Source of the DNA: an uncultured Roseburia sp.
Lineage (GTDB): Bacteria; Bacillota; Clostridia; Lachnospirales; Lachnospiraceae
Direction: 5' to 3'
Length of the DNA stretch: 64,000 nt
Assembly: GCA_944380515.1 (NCBI GenBank)
Contig: CALWHT010000050.1
Span: 23,124-87,123, forward strand
In this document: piece by piece, positions 27,407 to 37,009 of the stretch
How the letters are laid out: each line of letters opens with the position of its first letter
Numbering within the stretch: position 1 is the first letter of the stretch
Program-made: the position numbers and the translations under genes
Notes under the pieces: generated by a model
The model's database searches: none
What the model saw: the letters and a program-made list of their open reading frames with translations, nothing else
What the model was told of the DNA's origin: nothing

Positions 27407-27456
27407 GTGAAAAATAAGCTTGATAGCTTATTTTTCACACGCAAACTTGTTTGCGT
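27407..27456 (+). repeat. Dispersed hairpin element, copy 2
   Basis: A perfect 14-bp stem (27407-27420 with 27425-27438) is followed directly by an 8-bp stem ACGCAAAC/GTTTGCGT (27439-27456). Sequence and possible GTG-started reading (VKNKLDSLFFTRK) resemble the element at 17622-17713. It lies between the response regulator and the RluA-type gene and could also stop or slow transcription. Confidence 0.5.
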
Positions 27457-27521
27457 TGAAGCGTCACAAATAAGCCCTGATGGCATCCCGTCGCGTAAAA
27501 CGCTCCGGAATGGAGATTGAT

Positions 27522-28175
27522 ATGAATATTCAGATATTATATGAAGATGAAGCCATCCTTGTATGCAGGAAACCCGCCGGTGTGGCGGTGCAGACGAGGC
27601 GGCTGGGAGAGCCGGATATGGAGAGCCTGCTGAAAAATTACCGCGCGTCGAAGGGAGAGCCGCCCTTCATCGGGGTGGTTCATCGGCTGGATCAGCCCGT
27701 GGAGGGCGTGATGCTGTATGCAAAGACAAAGCAGGCCGCGTCGGCGCTCGGGCGGCAGATTGCGTCGGCACAGGCGGATAAATGCTACTATGCGATGACA
27801 GACGGCGTGCCCGCACGAAGCGGCGGCACGCTGGAGGACTATCTGCTGCGGGACGGAAAAACCAACGTTTCTTCGGTGGTCACGAAAAGTACGCCGGGAG
27901 CAAAGCACTCGGAGCTTTCCTACGAGGTGCTTGAGCAGAACGGAAAGCGGGCAGTCTTAAAAATCCGCCTGAAAACCGGACGCCATCATCAGATTCGGGT
28001 TCAGCTTGCACACGCGGGCTTCCCCATTGTCGGGGACAGGAAATATAACTTTAAAGAAAATATTGCTCCGTCGGGCAGCGGGCTGGCGCTCTGCTCGTAT
28101 CGCATCGCTTTTCGCCATCCCGTCACTTGTAAGAAAATGGAGTTTGAAATTGACAAGCCTTTCTGTTTATCATAG
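27522..28175 (+). CDS. RluA-family RNA pseudouridine synthase
   Basis: This enzyme family isomerises uridine in rRNA or tRNA. I choose ATG 27522 (MNIQILYEDE) because GGAG lies six bases upstream, giving 217 residues. The catalytic motif is HRLDQPVEG (usually HRLDxxTSG), with the catalytic Asp present, followed by TGRHHQIRVQLAHAGFPIVGDRKY. No S4 domain is present, so it is a short form. The normal Thr-Ser of the motif is Val-Glu, a modest departure. The substrate site cannot be told from sequence. Confidence 0.88.
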   Translation: MNIQILYEDEAILVCRKPAGVAVQTRRLGEPDMESLLKNYRASKGEPPFIGVVHRLDQPVEGVMLYAKTKQAASALGRQIASAQADKCYYAMTDGVPARSGGTLEDYLLRDGKTNVSSVVTKSTPGAKHSELSYEVLEQNGKRAVLKIRLKTGRHHQIRVQLAHAGFPIVGDRKYNFKENIAPSGSGLALCSYRIAFRHPVTCKKMEFEIDKPFCLS

Positions 28176-28216
28176 AATAAATGGAAAGGTTTTTATATTG
28201 TAAATGGAGGACTATC

Positions 28217-29656
28217 ATGGCAAAGGATAAAAAAATGGTCGAGGCGATTACTTCGATGGAGGAAGATTTCGCTCAGTGGTATACAGATGTTGTAAAAAAA
28301 GCGGAGCTGATTGATTATTCTTCTGTCAAAGGCTGTATGATTATCCGCCCGGCTGGCTATGCAATCTGGGAGAATATCCAGCGTGAACTGGATCGGCGCT
28401 TCAAGGAGACCGGCGTGGAGAATGTATATATGCCGATGTTTATCCCGGAAAGCCTGCTTGAGAAGGAAAAAGACCATGTGGAGGGTTTTGCGCCGGAGGT
28501 GGCGTGGGTTACGCACGGGGGCTTAAATCCGCTTACCGAGCGTCTGTGTGTGCGGCCGACCTCCGAGACGCTCTTCTGTGATTTCTATAAAAATATTATT
28601 CATTCCTACCGTGACCTTCCGAAGGTGTATAACCAGTGGTGCTCGGTGGTGCGCTGGGAGAAGGAGACACGGCCGTTTCTGCGCTCCAGAGAATTTTTGT
28701 GGCAGGAGGGCCACACTGCGCATGCCACGGCGGAGGAAGCCGAGGAGAGAACCGTGCAGATGCTGAACCTCTACGCGGATTTCTGCGAGGAGGTTCTCGC
28801 GATGCCGGTCATCCGCGGGCGTAAAACAGAAAAGGAAAAGTTCGCGGGGGCTGAGGCAACCTATACCATCGAGGCGCTCATGCATGACGGAAAGGCGCTG
28901 CAATCCGGTACCAGCCATAACTTCGGTGACGGCTTTGCAAAAGCGTTCGGCATCCAGTTTACCGATAAGGATAACACGCTCCGGTATGTCTACCAGACCT
29001 CATGGGGCATGACGACCCGGCTGATTGGAGCTATCATCATGGTTCACGGTGATGATTCGGGCCTGGTACTGCCGCCGAGAATCGCTCCGGTGCAGGTGAT
29101 GGTGATTCCCATCCAGCAGCAGAAGGAGGGCGTTTTAGAAAAGGCGCGGGAGGTATGCGCCCGTATCGGAGCCGTATGCAGAGCAAAGCTTGACGACTCC
29201 GAGAAGAGCCCGGGCTGGAAATTCTCCGAGCAGGAAATGCGCGGGATTCCGCTGCGCATCGAGCTTGGACCGAAGGATATTGCGGCGTCATCCTGCGTAG
29301 TCGTGCGCCGTGATACCGGAGAAAAGATCCAGGTGGCGCTGGAGGAACTGGAAACAACGGTTCCCAGGCTTCTTGATGAGATTCAGAGGGATATGTTTGC
29401 CCGGGCAAAGGCACACCGGGACGCACACATCTGGGATGCCCGCAATTATGAGGAATTTAAGGCGATTGCGGCGGAAAAACCGGGCTTTATCCGCGGAATG
29501 TGGTGTGGGGACCGGGCATGCGAGGACAAAATCAAAGAGGAGACGACCGCGACTTCACGCTGCATGCCGTTTCACGATCAGGAGCAGATTTCCTCAACTT
29601 GCGTCTGCTGCGGCAGGCCGGCGCATAAACTGGTATACTGGGGCAAGGCATATTAA
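28217..29656 (+). CDS. proS: Prolyl-tRNA synthetase, short (archaeal/eukaryotic-like) form
   Basis: It charges tRNA-Pro. I choose ATG 28217 behind ATGGAGG, giving 479 residues. Class II motifs are present: motif 2 region [22 protein letters not shown] and motif 3 region [22 protein letters not shown]. The short ProRS lacks the editing insertion of the long bacterial type and has a C-terminal zinc-binding domain; four cysteines occur as CGDRAC and CVCC, and the protein ends in Tyr (YWGKAY), as typical. No T-box is seen upstream. Confidence 0.93.
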   Translation: MAKDKKMVEAITSMEEDFAQWYTDVVKKAELIDYSSVKGCMIIRPAGYAIWENIQRELDRRFKETGVENVYMPMFIPESLLEKEKDHVEGFAPEVAWVTHGGLNPLTERLCVRPTSETLFCDFYKNIIHSYRDLPKVYNQWCSVVRWEKETRPFLRSREFLWQEGHTAHATAEEAEERTVQMLNLYADFCEEVLAMPVIRGRKTEKEKFAGAEATYTIEALMHDGKALQSGTSHNFGDGFAKAFGIQFTDKDNTLRYVYQTSWGMTTRLIGAIIMVHGDDSGLVLPPRIAPVQVMVIPIQQQKEGVLEKAREVCARIGAVCRAKLDDSEKSPGWKFSEQEMRGIPLRIELGPKDIAASSCVVVRRDTGEKIQVALEELETTVPRLLDEIQRDMFARAKAHRDAHIWDARNYEEFKAIAAEKPGFIRGMWCGDRACEDKIKEETTATSRCMPFHDQEQISSTCVCCGRPAHKLVYWGKAY

Positions 29657-29691
29657 GAATTCTCATGTGGTTCATGCAAAAAGCAGAATGA

Positions 29692-29739
29692 GAGGCGGAC
29701 GGGGTGTTGCCCCGCCGCCTCCGAAAATAAATATTTTTT
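29692..29739 (+). terminator. Hairpin after proS, possible terminator
   Basis: GAGGCGG (29692-29698) with an inner CGGGG/CCCCG helix pairs with CCGCCTC (29715-29721). The T run begins about 10 bases later, so termination is plausible but not textbook. Confidence 0.5.
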
Positions 29740-29749
29740 TGGCATAGAT

Positions 29750-29761
29750 GGAAACGTTTCC
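29750..29761. promoter_or_regulatory. CG-centred palindrome, LacI-family or cre-like operator
   Basis: GGAAACGTTTCC is a perfect 12-bp palindrome 25 bases before the GGDEF gene start. With its flanking bases it agrees with the CcpA cre pattern at 12 of 14 positions. Confidence 0.4.
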
Positions 29762-29786
29762 GGTAGCGTTTTTTAGGAGGGGAAGC

Positions 29787-32700
29787 ATGATAGAAAAATA
29801 TTATAATGGGGCCGTGGAGCAGGTGCTTGCCGGTTTGGGGGAAGCGGCGCATAATTATCTTCTGGTCAGATACAGCGGGGATTTTTCGGTGCGTGATCTG
29901 ACAAGCATACAGCAGGCGAGAGCGAGGGAGGACATTTTTTTTCGGGAGTATGAGTTTACGCACGGACAGGTGGCCGGCGCTTATGAGCCTTATCTGTCGA
30001 TTTTGTGCGACGGCTTCCGCCGGTATATGAGCGGAAGCTTTGAGGAATTTTTGGAGGAGTGCGATGTCTATTATCTGCACCGCCCGGTGCTTTTAAGCTA
30101 TTTTAATACGGGCTTTTGCAGGAGGGAGGAGATAATCCTCCTGGATGAGGCGGCCTATGAGCAGGAGCGCATGGCGGCGGCGCTCGAAAAAATGCTGCTT
30201 TCCCTTGCCGAAAAGCATCCGCTGGTTATTCTGTTAAACCGTTTTCAGCTTGCGTCAAAGAGCACGATGGCTTTAACCTACCGTCTGCTGTGCAGGGAAA
30301 ATAAAAATATCGGCCTGCTGCTCGGCGTCAGCGACATTCAGTCCATGCCCGAATTTTTAATTCCCGAGTGGGAGATGATTTATGAGAAAATGGATGACGG
30401 AAGCCGGGTGTACCATATCGGAAATTCGGGAAGGAAAAAGGCGGAAGGTTTCGGCGGAGGTCAGGAGACGGACTATGCCAGCAATGAATTTTACCGGAAG
30501 ATCAATAACCTTGTGGAGCTTTTGGATTTCGAGCAGGCTGCCTGTCTGCTCGGGGAGATGGAGCGGAAAATCAAATTTGATAACCTGGTGGTGGCCGATG
30601 AGATTCGGTACCGCATGTGGCTTTTGTTCGCGAATGTCTCAATTTTGAGGCAGGATATGTCCAAGACTCTTGAAATCTGCGAGGATTTGGAAAACATCAG
30701 CCTTCCGGGAAAAGAAGGGGAGTGCAGGTTCGAGCATGATTATATGCTTGCCAGGGCCTATATGTATCAGGGAAAGCTAAAGGAGGCGTTAGAGGCCGCC
30801 AAGGCGGCGGGAAGGGCGGCCGGGGAGCTTTCGGATGAGTTCCGGATTTTTCTTGTGGAGCTGCTTGAGGTACAGATTCAGATGTCCGGCTGGTATAATA
30901 TTTTTTTCTGCGCGCAGGATATCACGATCAGCGATTCCCTGATTGAAAAGCTGATTCGGTATAATTTCAGAAATCATCTGGCGCATATTTATGTGTATGC
31001 CTATGACAATAAGCCGGAAATCGTCGCGAAGGCGTACCGCTCCGAGGAGCTTTTGGTTTATTTCAGCAAGGGTGTTAAAATTGCCAAGGAAATCGGAAAC
31101 GAGCAGTTTATCAACACGGCTTATCAGAAAAACATTATGCTGGCGTCCACCAACGGCATGTATGAAATATCGCTTCTGTATTCCGTGCGTACCTATGAGG
31201 CGCTGCGGGACAAGACATCGGTGGAGGCGGGCAGGATTTATTCGGGTATTGCGTATAATCTCTGCGCGGTCGGGGAAAATGAGCGGGCAATGCAGTATTA
31301 TGACCATGCCATCCGTCTGTTTTACCGGCTCAGGCGGTCAGAGGACATTGCCGAGGTTCAGTATAACATGTCGTTAAACTGTATTATGTGCGGGGATTAT
31401 CCGAAAGCGGAGATGTATCTGACTCAGTGTATGAAGGCGGTCGAGAAGCTTCATCTGAACAGCCTTCGGGTCTGCAATCTCTCCAAGCTTTACGGTCTGC
31501 TCGCATTGGTGTCGATTTTGCAGAGCAATCGGTTTAATTGCGAGCGGTATCTGCATAACTGTAAACAGTTTTTGAATTATGTACTGGAGAAAGAAAAGCT
31601 CGGGGATGATTTGGGAACGGTACACGACTATGCGAAGATTGACGACGATATGTTTTTGTATACGTTTTCCAATGCGCTTCTGGCGCGCCATGACGGCGAG
31701 GAGGCGCAGGCTGCAAGGCTGTTCGAGGAGGCGGAGGAATATTTAAAGCACTGCGAGGGTAACCAGTTTTTCAGCTATGTACTTTTCCGCAGAAGCCGGA
31801 TGGAGTGCTATCTCGCGCTGGGAAAAAGGCAGCTCTGCGAGGAGGAACGCGCCTGTCTCATGCAGTATGAGGAATCCCACCGCAGTATGTTCGGCGGGCT
31901 GGTAAAGGAAATTCTAAAGACGCTTCCCCCGGTGTCCGGGCAGGAGACGGAAAAGGGCGAAACCTCCATGCAGAAGCTGGATGAGCTGATTTGGCAGGAA
32001 AGTATGGTCCTGGCATATAAGAGCAAGAAGCGGCAGCTTGATTTTATCTCCACCTGGCAGAAGCTCATTGATGTGACCGGTATGCACGCGTCGGAAATGA
32101 TGGATATGGTGATGAAGACGTTTCTGAATCACTTTAATGTGGACTGTGCAGTCTATGTGCGCTGGAACGAAAAGCAGCCGCAGGTACTTTACAATAATAC
32201 CGGAAAAAATCTGACGCGGGAAATTTTAAAGCAGATTGCCGAATCCCTAAAGCAGAATACCGGCGGCTTTGCGATTTCAAAAATCAGCAGCAATTATGCG
32301 GAGCATCAGGATATTACCTCTGTTTTCGGCGACGATGATGTTTGCTCGATGGTGGCGGTTCCGTTTTTTAACAATGCCAGAATCGAAAGCTTTCTGATCA
32401 CGTATGTCCTGATGAAGGATAACTGGCATTCGTCCGTCAACCGTTATATGCTCGATGAGGACGATTTGAATATGTACCAGCTTTTGTTCCGCGAGGTAAG
32501 ATATTCTTTGAACCGGCTTGACGCTTATGATAAAATATATGAGATGAACAATAAACTGTATCTTTCGGCGGTGACGGATCAGCTCACCGGGATTTATAAC
32601 CGTGAGGGCTTTTATCAGCAGCTGAACAGCCTGTTAAAGGAGTTTGAGGCCGGAAGGCGAAGCGCCGAGCTGGGGCTGATGTTCATTGATCTGGATAATT

Positions 32701-33101
32701 TCAAACACTATAACGATACCTTCGGCCATGACGTCGGAGATTTGATATTAAAAGAGATGGCGGAAATCTTCGAGCACCTTGCGAGACAGCGCGGGTTTGT
32801 CTGCCGCTACGGCGGGGATGAATTTATCATTGTGCTCTATACCGCGGATAAGACGGTGCTTGAGAAGACTGCCCGTGATATTTACCGCTCGATTGACGAG
32901 TGCGGCGGGTTTGAACGGCAGATTTCCAGAAAGCTGGGAAAAGCGGTCTCCATTGATGAGAAGCAGCGGATATCCTGTTCGATCGGCGTTGTTGCGGGAG
33001 AGAATATCAGAAATGAGGATGAAATTAACCAGATGATCAAACGGGCCGATGACCTGCTTTACACAATCAAGACGTCTACAAAAGGAACCTACCGCATATG
33101 A
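29787..33101 (+). CDS. Large TPR-GAF-GGDEF diguanylate cyclase
   Basis: The start at 29787 follows AGGAGGGG, giving 1104 residues. GGDEF domains make c-di-GMP; the motif RYGGDEF lies at about 1007-1013, preceded by DQLTGIYNREGF and FIDLDNFKHYND, all intact. I see no RxxD inhibitory site five residues before it. Upstream in order: an N-terminal 200-residue region resembling a STAND/AAA-type domain with a Walker-B-like LVILLNRFQL but no clear P-loop; a long helical repeat region (about 250-700) that looks like TPRs; and a GAF-like domain (about 760-930). There is no membrane segment. It overlaps the CCA gene by four bases. Confidence 0.85.
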   Translation: MIEKYYNGAVEQVLAGLGEAAHNYLLVRYSGDFSVRDLTSIQQARAREDIFFREYEFTHGQVAGAYEPYLSILCDGFRRYMSGSFEEFLEECDVYYLHRPVLLSYFNTGFCRREEIILLDEAAYEQERMAAALEKMLLSLAEKHPLVILLNRFQLASKSTMALTYRLLCRENKNIGLLLGVSDIQSMPEFLIPEWEMIYEKMDDGSRVYHIGNSGRKKAEGFGGGQETDYASNEFYRKINNLVELLDFEQAACLLGEMERKIKFDNLVVADEIRYRMWLLFANVSILRQDMSKTLEICEDLENISLPGKEGECRFEHDYMLARAYMYQGKLKEALEAAKAAGRAAGELSDEFRIFLVELLEVQIQMSGWYNIFFCAQDITISDSLIEKLIRYNFRNHLAHIYVYAYDNKPEIVAKAYRSEELLVYFSKGVKIAKEIGNEQFINTAYQKNIMLASTNGMYEISLLYSVRTYEALRDKTSVEAGRIYSGIAYNLCAVGENERAMQYYDHAIRLFYRLRRSEDIAEVQYNMSLNCIMCGDYPKAEMYLTQCMKAVEKLHLNSLRVCNLSKLYGLLALVSILQSNRFNCERYLHNCKQFLNYVLEKEKLGDDLGTVHDYAKIDDDMFLYTFSNALLARHDGEEAQAARLFEEAEEYLKHCEGNQFFSYVLFRRSRMECYLALGKRQLCEEERACLMQYEESHRSMFGGLVKEILKTLPPVSGQETEKGETSMQKLDELIWQESMVLAYKSKKRQLDFISTWQKLIDVTGMHASEMMDMVMKTFLNHFNVDCAVYVRWNEKQPQVLYNNTGKNLTREILKQIAESLKQNTGGFAISKISSNYAEHQDITSVFGDDDVCSMVAVPFFNNARIESFLITYVLMKDNWHSSVNRYMLDEDDLNMYQLLFREVRYSLNRLDAYDKIYEMNNKLYLSAVTDQLTGIYNREGFYQQLNSLLKEFEAGRRSAELGLMFIDLDNFKHYNDTFGHDVGDLILKEMAEIFEHLARQRGFVCRYGGDEFIIVLYTADKTVLEKTARDIYRSIDECGGFERQISRKLGKAVSIDEKQRISCSIGVVAGENIRNEDEINQMIKRADDLLYTIKTSTKGTYRI

Positions 33102-34420
33102 AAATTGTTTTGCCGGAAAAAGTAACCTATATTATCGATACTCTCTGGGCGCATGGCTACGAAGCGTATGCGGTCGGCGGCTGTGTGCGTGATACCGTGC
33201 TTTCCCGTACGCCGGGAGACTGGGATATTACGACCTCGGCGAAGCCGGATCAGGTAAAAGAGCTGTTTCGCCATACGATTGATACGGGAATCCAGCATGG
33301 GACCGTCACAGTCATGCTCGAACATGAGGGCTTTGAGGTGACCACCTATCGGATCGATGGGGAGTATGAGGATGCCAGACATCCGAAGGAGGTGCAGTTT
33401 ACCGGAAACCTGTTAGAGGATTTGAAGCGCCGTGACTTTACCGTAAATGCGATGGCGTATAATGACAGGGACGGCCTTGTGGATGCCTTTGACGGGCTTT
33501 CCGATTTAAAGCGCGGCATTATCCGCTGCGTCGGCAATCCCAGGGAGCGGTTTTCCGAGGATGCCCTTCGCATGCTGCGCGCGGTGCGGTTTGCGGCGCA
33601 GCTTAACTTTGTGATTGAGGAGGGAACAAAAGCGGCAATCCTTACCCTTGCGCCAAACATTGCGAGGGTGAGCGCGGAACGGATACAGGCAGAGCTGTTA
33701 AAGCTCCTTGTGTCCGACCATCCCGAAAAGCTTCGGATTGCATACGAAACCGGTCTTACGGCGGTTTTTCTTCCCGAGTATGACGCGATGATGAAAACGC
33801 CGCAGAATAATCCCCACCATTGTTATTCCGTAGGCGTGCATGTGACGGAGTCCTTAAAATATGTGGAACCGGATAAGGTGCTGCGTCTGGCAATGCTGCT
33901 TCACGACGTGGCAAAGCCGGCGTGCAGGAGTGTGGACGGCGCCGGAGTGGATCATTTTTACGGGCATCCGAAGGAGGGCAGCGAGATGGCGCGCGCGATC
34001 CTGCGGAGGCTCAAGTTTGACAATGATACGACGGACCGGGTATGCCGCCTCATCCGCTGGCACGATGATAACCCCGGGCTGAACGAAAGCCTCATCCGTA
34101 AGGCGGCAAACCGCATCGGTACGGAGCAGTACCCGGCGCTTTTTGCGGTAAAGCGGGCGGATATCCTCGCCCAGAGCGCTTACCGCAGGGAGGAAAAGCT
34201 TGCTTATGTGGACGGCTATGAGGCAATTTACGATGAAATTCAGAAAAAAGGACAGTGCCTGACGGTAAAGCAGCTCGCGGTGACCGGAAATGATTTGATC
34301 ACGGCCGGTATGAAGCCCGGAAAGGAAATCGGTGAAACGTTAAGAAGGCTGCTGGAGCTGGTGCTTGAGGACCCTTCCTTTAACACAAAAGAGAAATTAC
34401 TCGAACAGGTTCATAAATAA
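33098..34420 (+). CDS. cca: CCA tRNA nucleotidyltransferase / poly(A) polymerase family
   Basis: It should add or repair the CCA end of tRNAs; the two tRNA genes in this window lack an encoded CCA, which fits the need. The 440-residue protein has the class II nucleotidyltransferase head GGCVRDTVLSRTPGDWDI with catalytic Asp41 and Asp43, RRDFTVNAMAYN, and the neck motifs EDALRMLRAVRFAAQL and ERIQAELLKLL. A C-terminal HD domain follows (LLHDVAKP, HDDNPG). Some relatives add only A or C residues, so exact specificity is inferred. The ATG overlaps the previous stop. Confidence 0.88.
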   Translation: MKIVLPEKVTYIIDTLWAHGYEAYAVGGCVRDTVLSRTPGDWDITTSAKPDQVKELFRHTIDTGIQHGTVTVMLEHEGFEVTTYRIDGEYEDARHPKEVQFTGNLLEDLKRRDFTVNAMAYNDRDGLVDAFDGLSDLKRGIIRCVGNPRERFSEDALRMLRAVRFAAQLNFVIEEGTKAAILTLAPNIARVSAERIQAELLKLLVSDHPEKLRIAYETGLTAVFLPEYDAMMKTPQNNPHHCYSVGVHVTESLKYVEPDKVLRLAMLLHDVAKPACRSVDGAGVDHFYGHPKEGSEMARAILRRLKFDNDTTDRVCRLIRWHDDNPGLNESLIRKAANRIGTEQYPALFAVKRADILAQSAYRREEKLAYVDGYEAIYDEIQKKGQCLTVKQLAVTGNDLITAGMKPGKEIGETLRRLLELVLEDPSFNTKEKLLEQVHK

Positions 34421-34439
34421 AGATTCCCTCTCATATGAT
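34413..34439 (+). promoter_or_regulatory. Possible SigE-type promoter of the CotS-like gene
   Basis: ATA (34413-34415), a 16-nt gap and CATATGAT (34432-34439) fit the early mother-cell sigma pattern ATA-N16-CATACANT with two -10 mismatches. It overlaps the end of cca. Confidence 0.35.
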
Positions 34440-34490
34440 GAATAGACGCGGTGGAAAGACCGTAAATCAATCATATTGGAGGGGGTCTTT

Positions 34491-35468
34491 TTGTATAATC
34501 GGCCGGAACAGATATTAGAAAAATATGACCTGGAAATAAAGTCCGTTTCCAAGGGTCGTGACAGTTATAATTGTGAGACGGACCTGGGGCAGAAGGTGTT
34601 AAAGGAATACAGGGGCTCCATGGAGCGGGCGGAATTTCTTGCGGATATGCTTTCCCATCTGAAGCGGGAGGGCATGCGTGTGGAGACGGTGGTGCGGACC
34701 GCGGAGGGAACGCCGTTTGCGGTGAATGAGGACGGCGTGAAATACATGCTGGTCGATTCCTTTGCCGGGGCGGAGTGCGACACGAAAAGCCGATCGGATA
34801 TGCTTGCGGCGGCACGCTTTCTGGCGGATTTACATAATGCGTCCATGCGCTATCCGGGGGAGGTTCCGGAATTTGTCCGGACGGAAAACTATGCGCTGCT
34901 GCATTTGTATGAGAAGCATAACCGTGAATTAAATAAGGTAAAAAATTATGTGCGCTCCAGGAAAAAGAAAAATGAATTTGAGATGATGTTTGCCGGGCAG
35001 TATTCCGGTTTTATGGAAAAAGCGCTGAGTGTGACGGAGCAGTTAAAAAGGATGGAGCAGGGCGAGGAGCTGTTCGGCTTCTGCCACGGGGACTATAACC
35101 AGCATAATGTCATTTTTGCCCAGCAGGGGCCCTGTGCCGTGCATTTTGAAAATTTTTCATATCAGGTGAGGATCAGCGACCTGGCGAATTTTATTCGAAA
35201 AATGATGGAAAAAAATAACTGGAATACGGGACTCGGACTGGATTTGATACGCGCCTACGACGGAGGGCGAAAGCTCTCGGACACGGAACTGCGCTATCTC
35301 TATCTTTCCCTTGCCTATCCAGAAAAATTCTGGAAAATTGCCAATCATTATTATAATTCGCACAAGGCATGGCTTTCCGGCAGGAATATCGAAAAGCTGG
35401 AACGGGTTATTGCGCAGGAGGACGCAAGGGAACAGTTTTTGGAGCTGTTGTTTCACTTTACCGCTTGA
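34491..35468 (+). CDS. CotS-family spore coat kinase-like protein
   Basis: I choose TTG 34491 (MYNRPEQILEKY) because GGAGGGGG lies six bases before it; the product has 325 residues. It matches the CotS/YutH branch of the aminoglycoside-phosphotransferase fold, seen in spore coats: KSVSKGRDSYNCETDLGQKVLKEY at the N-terminus, an RFLADLHNAS helix and the catalytic loop FCHGDYNQHNVIF. The metal-binding Asp expected after the loop (usually IDFD) reads HFENF, so kinase activity may be weak or absent. A SigE-like promoter upstream supports sporulation expression. Confidence 0.8.
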   Translation: MYNRPEQILEKYDLEIKSVSKGRDSYNCETDLGQKVLKEYRGSMERAEFLADMLSHLKREGMRVETVVRTAEGTPFAVNEDGVKYMLVDSFAGAECDTKSRSDMLAAARFLADLHNASMRYPGEVPEFVRTENYALLHLYEKHNRELNKVKNYVRSRKKKNEFEMMFAGQYSGFMEKALSVTEQLKRMEQGEELFGFCHGDYNQHNVIFAQQGPCAVHFENFSYQVRISDLANFIRKMMEKNNWNTGLGLDLIRAYDGGRKLSDTELRYLYLSLAYPEKFWKIANHYYNSHKAWLSGRNIEKLERVIAQEDAREQFLELLFHFTA

Positions 35469-35485
35469 GAAATTTGTTATATACT
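35457..35485 (+). promoter_or_regulatory. Possible promoter of the PEGA lipoprotein gene
   Basis: TTTACC (35457-35462), a 17-nt spacer and TATACT (35480-35485) precede the gene; the -35 is weak and overlaps the end of the CotS-like gene. Confidence 0.35.
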
Positions 35486-35532
35486 GAAAATGCGGTAACA
35501 GTGGAATGAAGATAAAGGACACGGGTGAATAC

Positions 35533-36915
35533 ATGAAGATAAAAAAGGGAGCATGGATTGTTGTATTGGCGGCTCTGCTTGCAGCGGCAGGCTGCGGAAG
35601 GGAAAATACGGTCGTGACAGGACGGTATTATTATCCGGAGAACGGCGCGGCTGAGACAGTGGCGGCGACGGAGCAGGAAGCGGCTGCGGAAGGGGAAGAA
35701 CAAAAGGCGGATACCCTCGGAACGGACCAGTTCATGATCCTTTCCCATGACATGCAGGCGGAGTGTCTGACGCTTGAGCAGATAGCCACGGGAAAGGAGT
35801 ATATTTATTATTATACCCTCTCTACCAGATTCCTGGATAAGTACGGCAGCCGGGCAGCGGCATTAAGCTTTGAGCCGGGACGTGTCGTGACGGTCGGGGA
35901 AAAGGACACAAGCGGCAGAATTACCGAGGTGCGTTTATCGGACGCCGTGTGGGAGTATCCGGATGTGACGCGATACTCCGTGGATATGGAGCGGGGGATT
36001 TTTAAAATCGGTGAGGACCGCTATTCCTTTGAGGCGGATATTTTTGTCTGCGAAGACGATGAGGTAAAGAGCATTTCGGATTTGACGGACCTTGATACCC
36101 TCCGCGTTGTGGGCGTCGGGAAAAAGCTGATTTCGATTGCGGTCACGACGGGACACGGAGAGCTTGCGCTTACCAATACGGAGCTGTTTGACGGAAGCTA
36201 CATTCAGATAGGCAGCAGGATTTTCGAGCAGATCAACGGGGAGATGACACTGGAAATTCCGGAGGGCACCTACACGGTCACGGTCGCCAACAACGGCTAC
36301 GGGGGCAGCACGGAGGTGGAAATCGCGAGCGGAGAGGTGACGGAGCTGGATCTTAATACCTTAAAGGGCGAGGGACCGAAATTCGGCAGTATTTTATTTG
36401 CCGTGGACGTAGAAGGGGCAATCATCCAAATCGACGGGGAGATTGTGGATTACAGCGAGGCGGTTTCCCTGCAATACGGCGTGCATACCCTGACGGTGAC
36501 GGCGGAGGGCTATGAGACCTACAGCAAAAAGCTGTTTGTCAATTCCAGCGAGGCGACCATTGTAATAGGACTTTCCGGGGAGGATACGGATTCCGGTACG
36601 GGGTCGACGGAGAGCACAGAGACTTCGGAGAGTACGGAAACTTCGGAGAGTACGGGAACCTCCGGGAGCACGGGAACCTCAGGCACCGCCGGAGGACAGG
36701 CGGGCTCTCTTGCGGGAAGCCTTGCCGGCAGCGCGTCTTCGGACAGCAGTACCTCATCAGGCAGCAGTACGTCGTCGGGAAGCAGTACGTCAACGGAAAG
36801 CTCGCTGACTGACGAGCTTTTGGATTCGGTGCTTGGTTCCGATTCCGATACCGGCACGGATTATTTATCCACTCTGTCGGAACTTTTGAATGCCCTGGCG
36901 GGTGATGACGAATGA
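35533..36915 (+). CDS. PEGA-domain lipoprotein with Ser/Thr-rich tail
   Basis: Starting at ATG 35533 gives 460 residues with a signal MKIKKGAWIVVLAALLAA and lipobox AAGC, so it is a surface lipoprotein. ATG 35506 is a less likely start because it would put nine polar residues before the signal. The middle is beta-rich; two PEGA-like repeats (GTYTVTVANNGYGG and GVHTLTVTAEGYETY) lie near residues 250-350. Residues about 355-425 are a low-complexity Ser/Thr/Gly stretch with TSEST repeats, as in wall-spanning linkers, and the C-terminus is acidic (LLDSVLGSDSDT). Function unknown; PEGA domains are common surface modules. Confidence 0.75.
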   Translation: MKIKKGAWIVVLAALLAAAGCGRENTVVTGRYYYPENGAAETVAATEQEAAAEGEEQKADTLGTDQFMILSHDMQAECLTLEQIATGKEYIYYYTLSTRFLDKYGSRAAALSFEPGRVVTVGEKDTSGRITEVRLSDAVWEYPDVTRYSVDMERGIFKIGEDRYSFEADIFVCEDDEVKSISDLTDLDTLRVVGVGKKLISIAVTTGHGELALTNTELFDGSYIQIGSRIFEQINGEMTLEIPEGTYTVTVANNGYGGSTEVEIASGEVTELDLNTLKGEGPKFGSILFAVDVEGAIIQIDGEIVDYSEAVSLQYGVHTLTVTAEGYETYSKKLFVNSSEATIVIGLSGEDTDSGTGSTESTETSESTETSESTGTSGSTGTSGTAGGQAGSLAGSLAGSASSDSSTSSGSSTSSGSSTSTESSLTDELLDSVLGSDSDTGTDYLSTLSELLNALAGDDE

Positions 36916-37009
36916 CGGCTTTCAAAAGTACGGAATGGGTCTTGAAAAAATAGTAGCGGAACGTTAATATAAAAATAGAAAACGCAGATATTTGGGAGGA
37001 GACGCAGAT

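Noticed and set aside
27480-27521. Longer N-terminus for the RluA-type protein
   Set aside because: The extra 14 residues lack a ribosome site and derive from sequence just after the hairpin element; GGAG correctly precedes ATG 27522.
36590-36810. Ser/Thr repeat tract as a possible insertion or sequencing artefact
   Set aside because: The frame stays open through to an acidic C-terminus, and such linkers are common in wall-associated lipoproteins.
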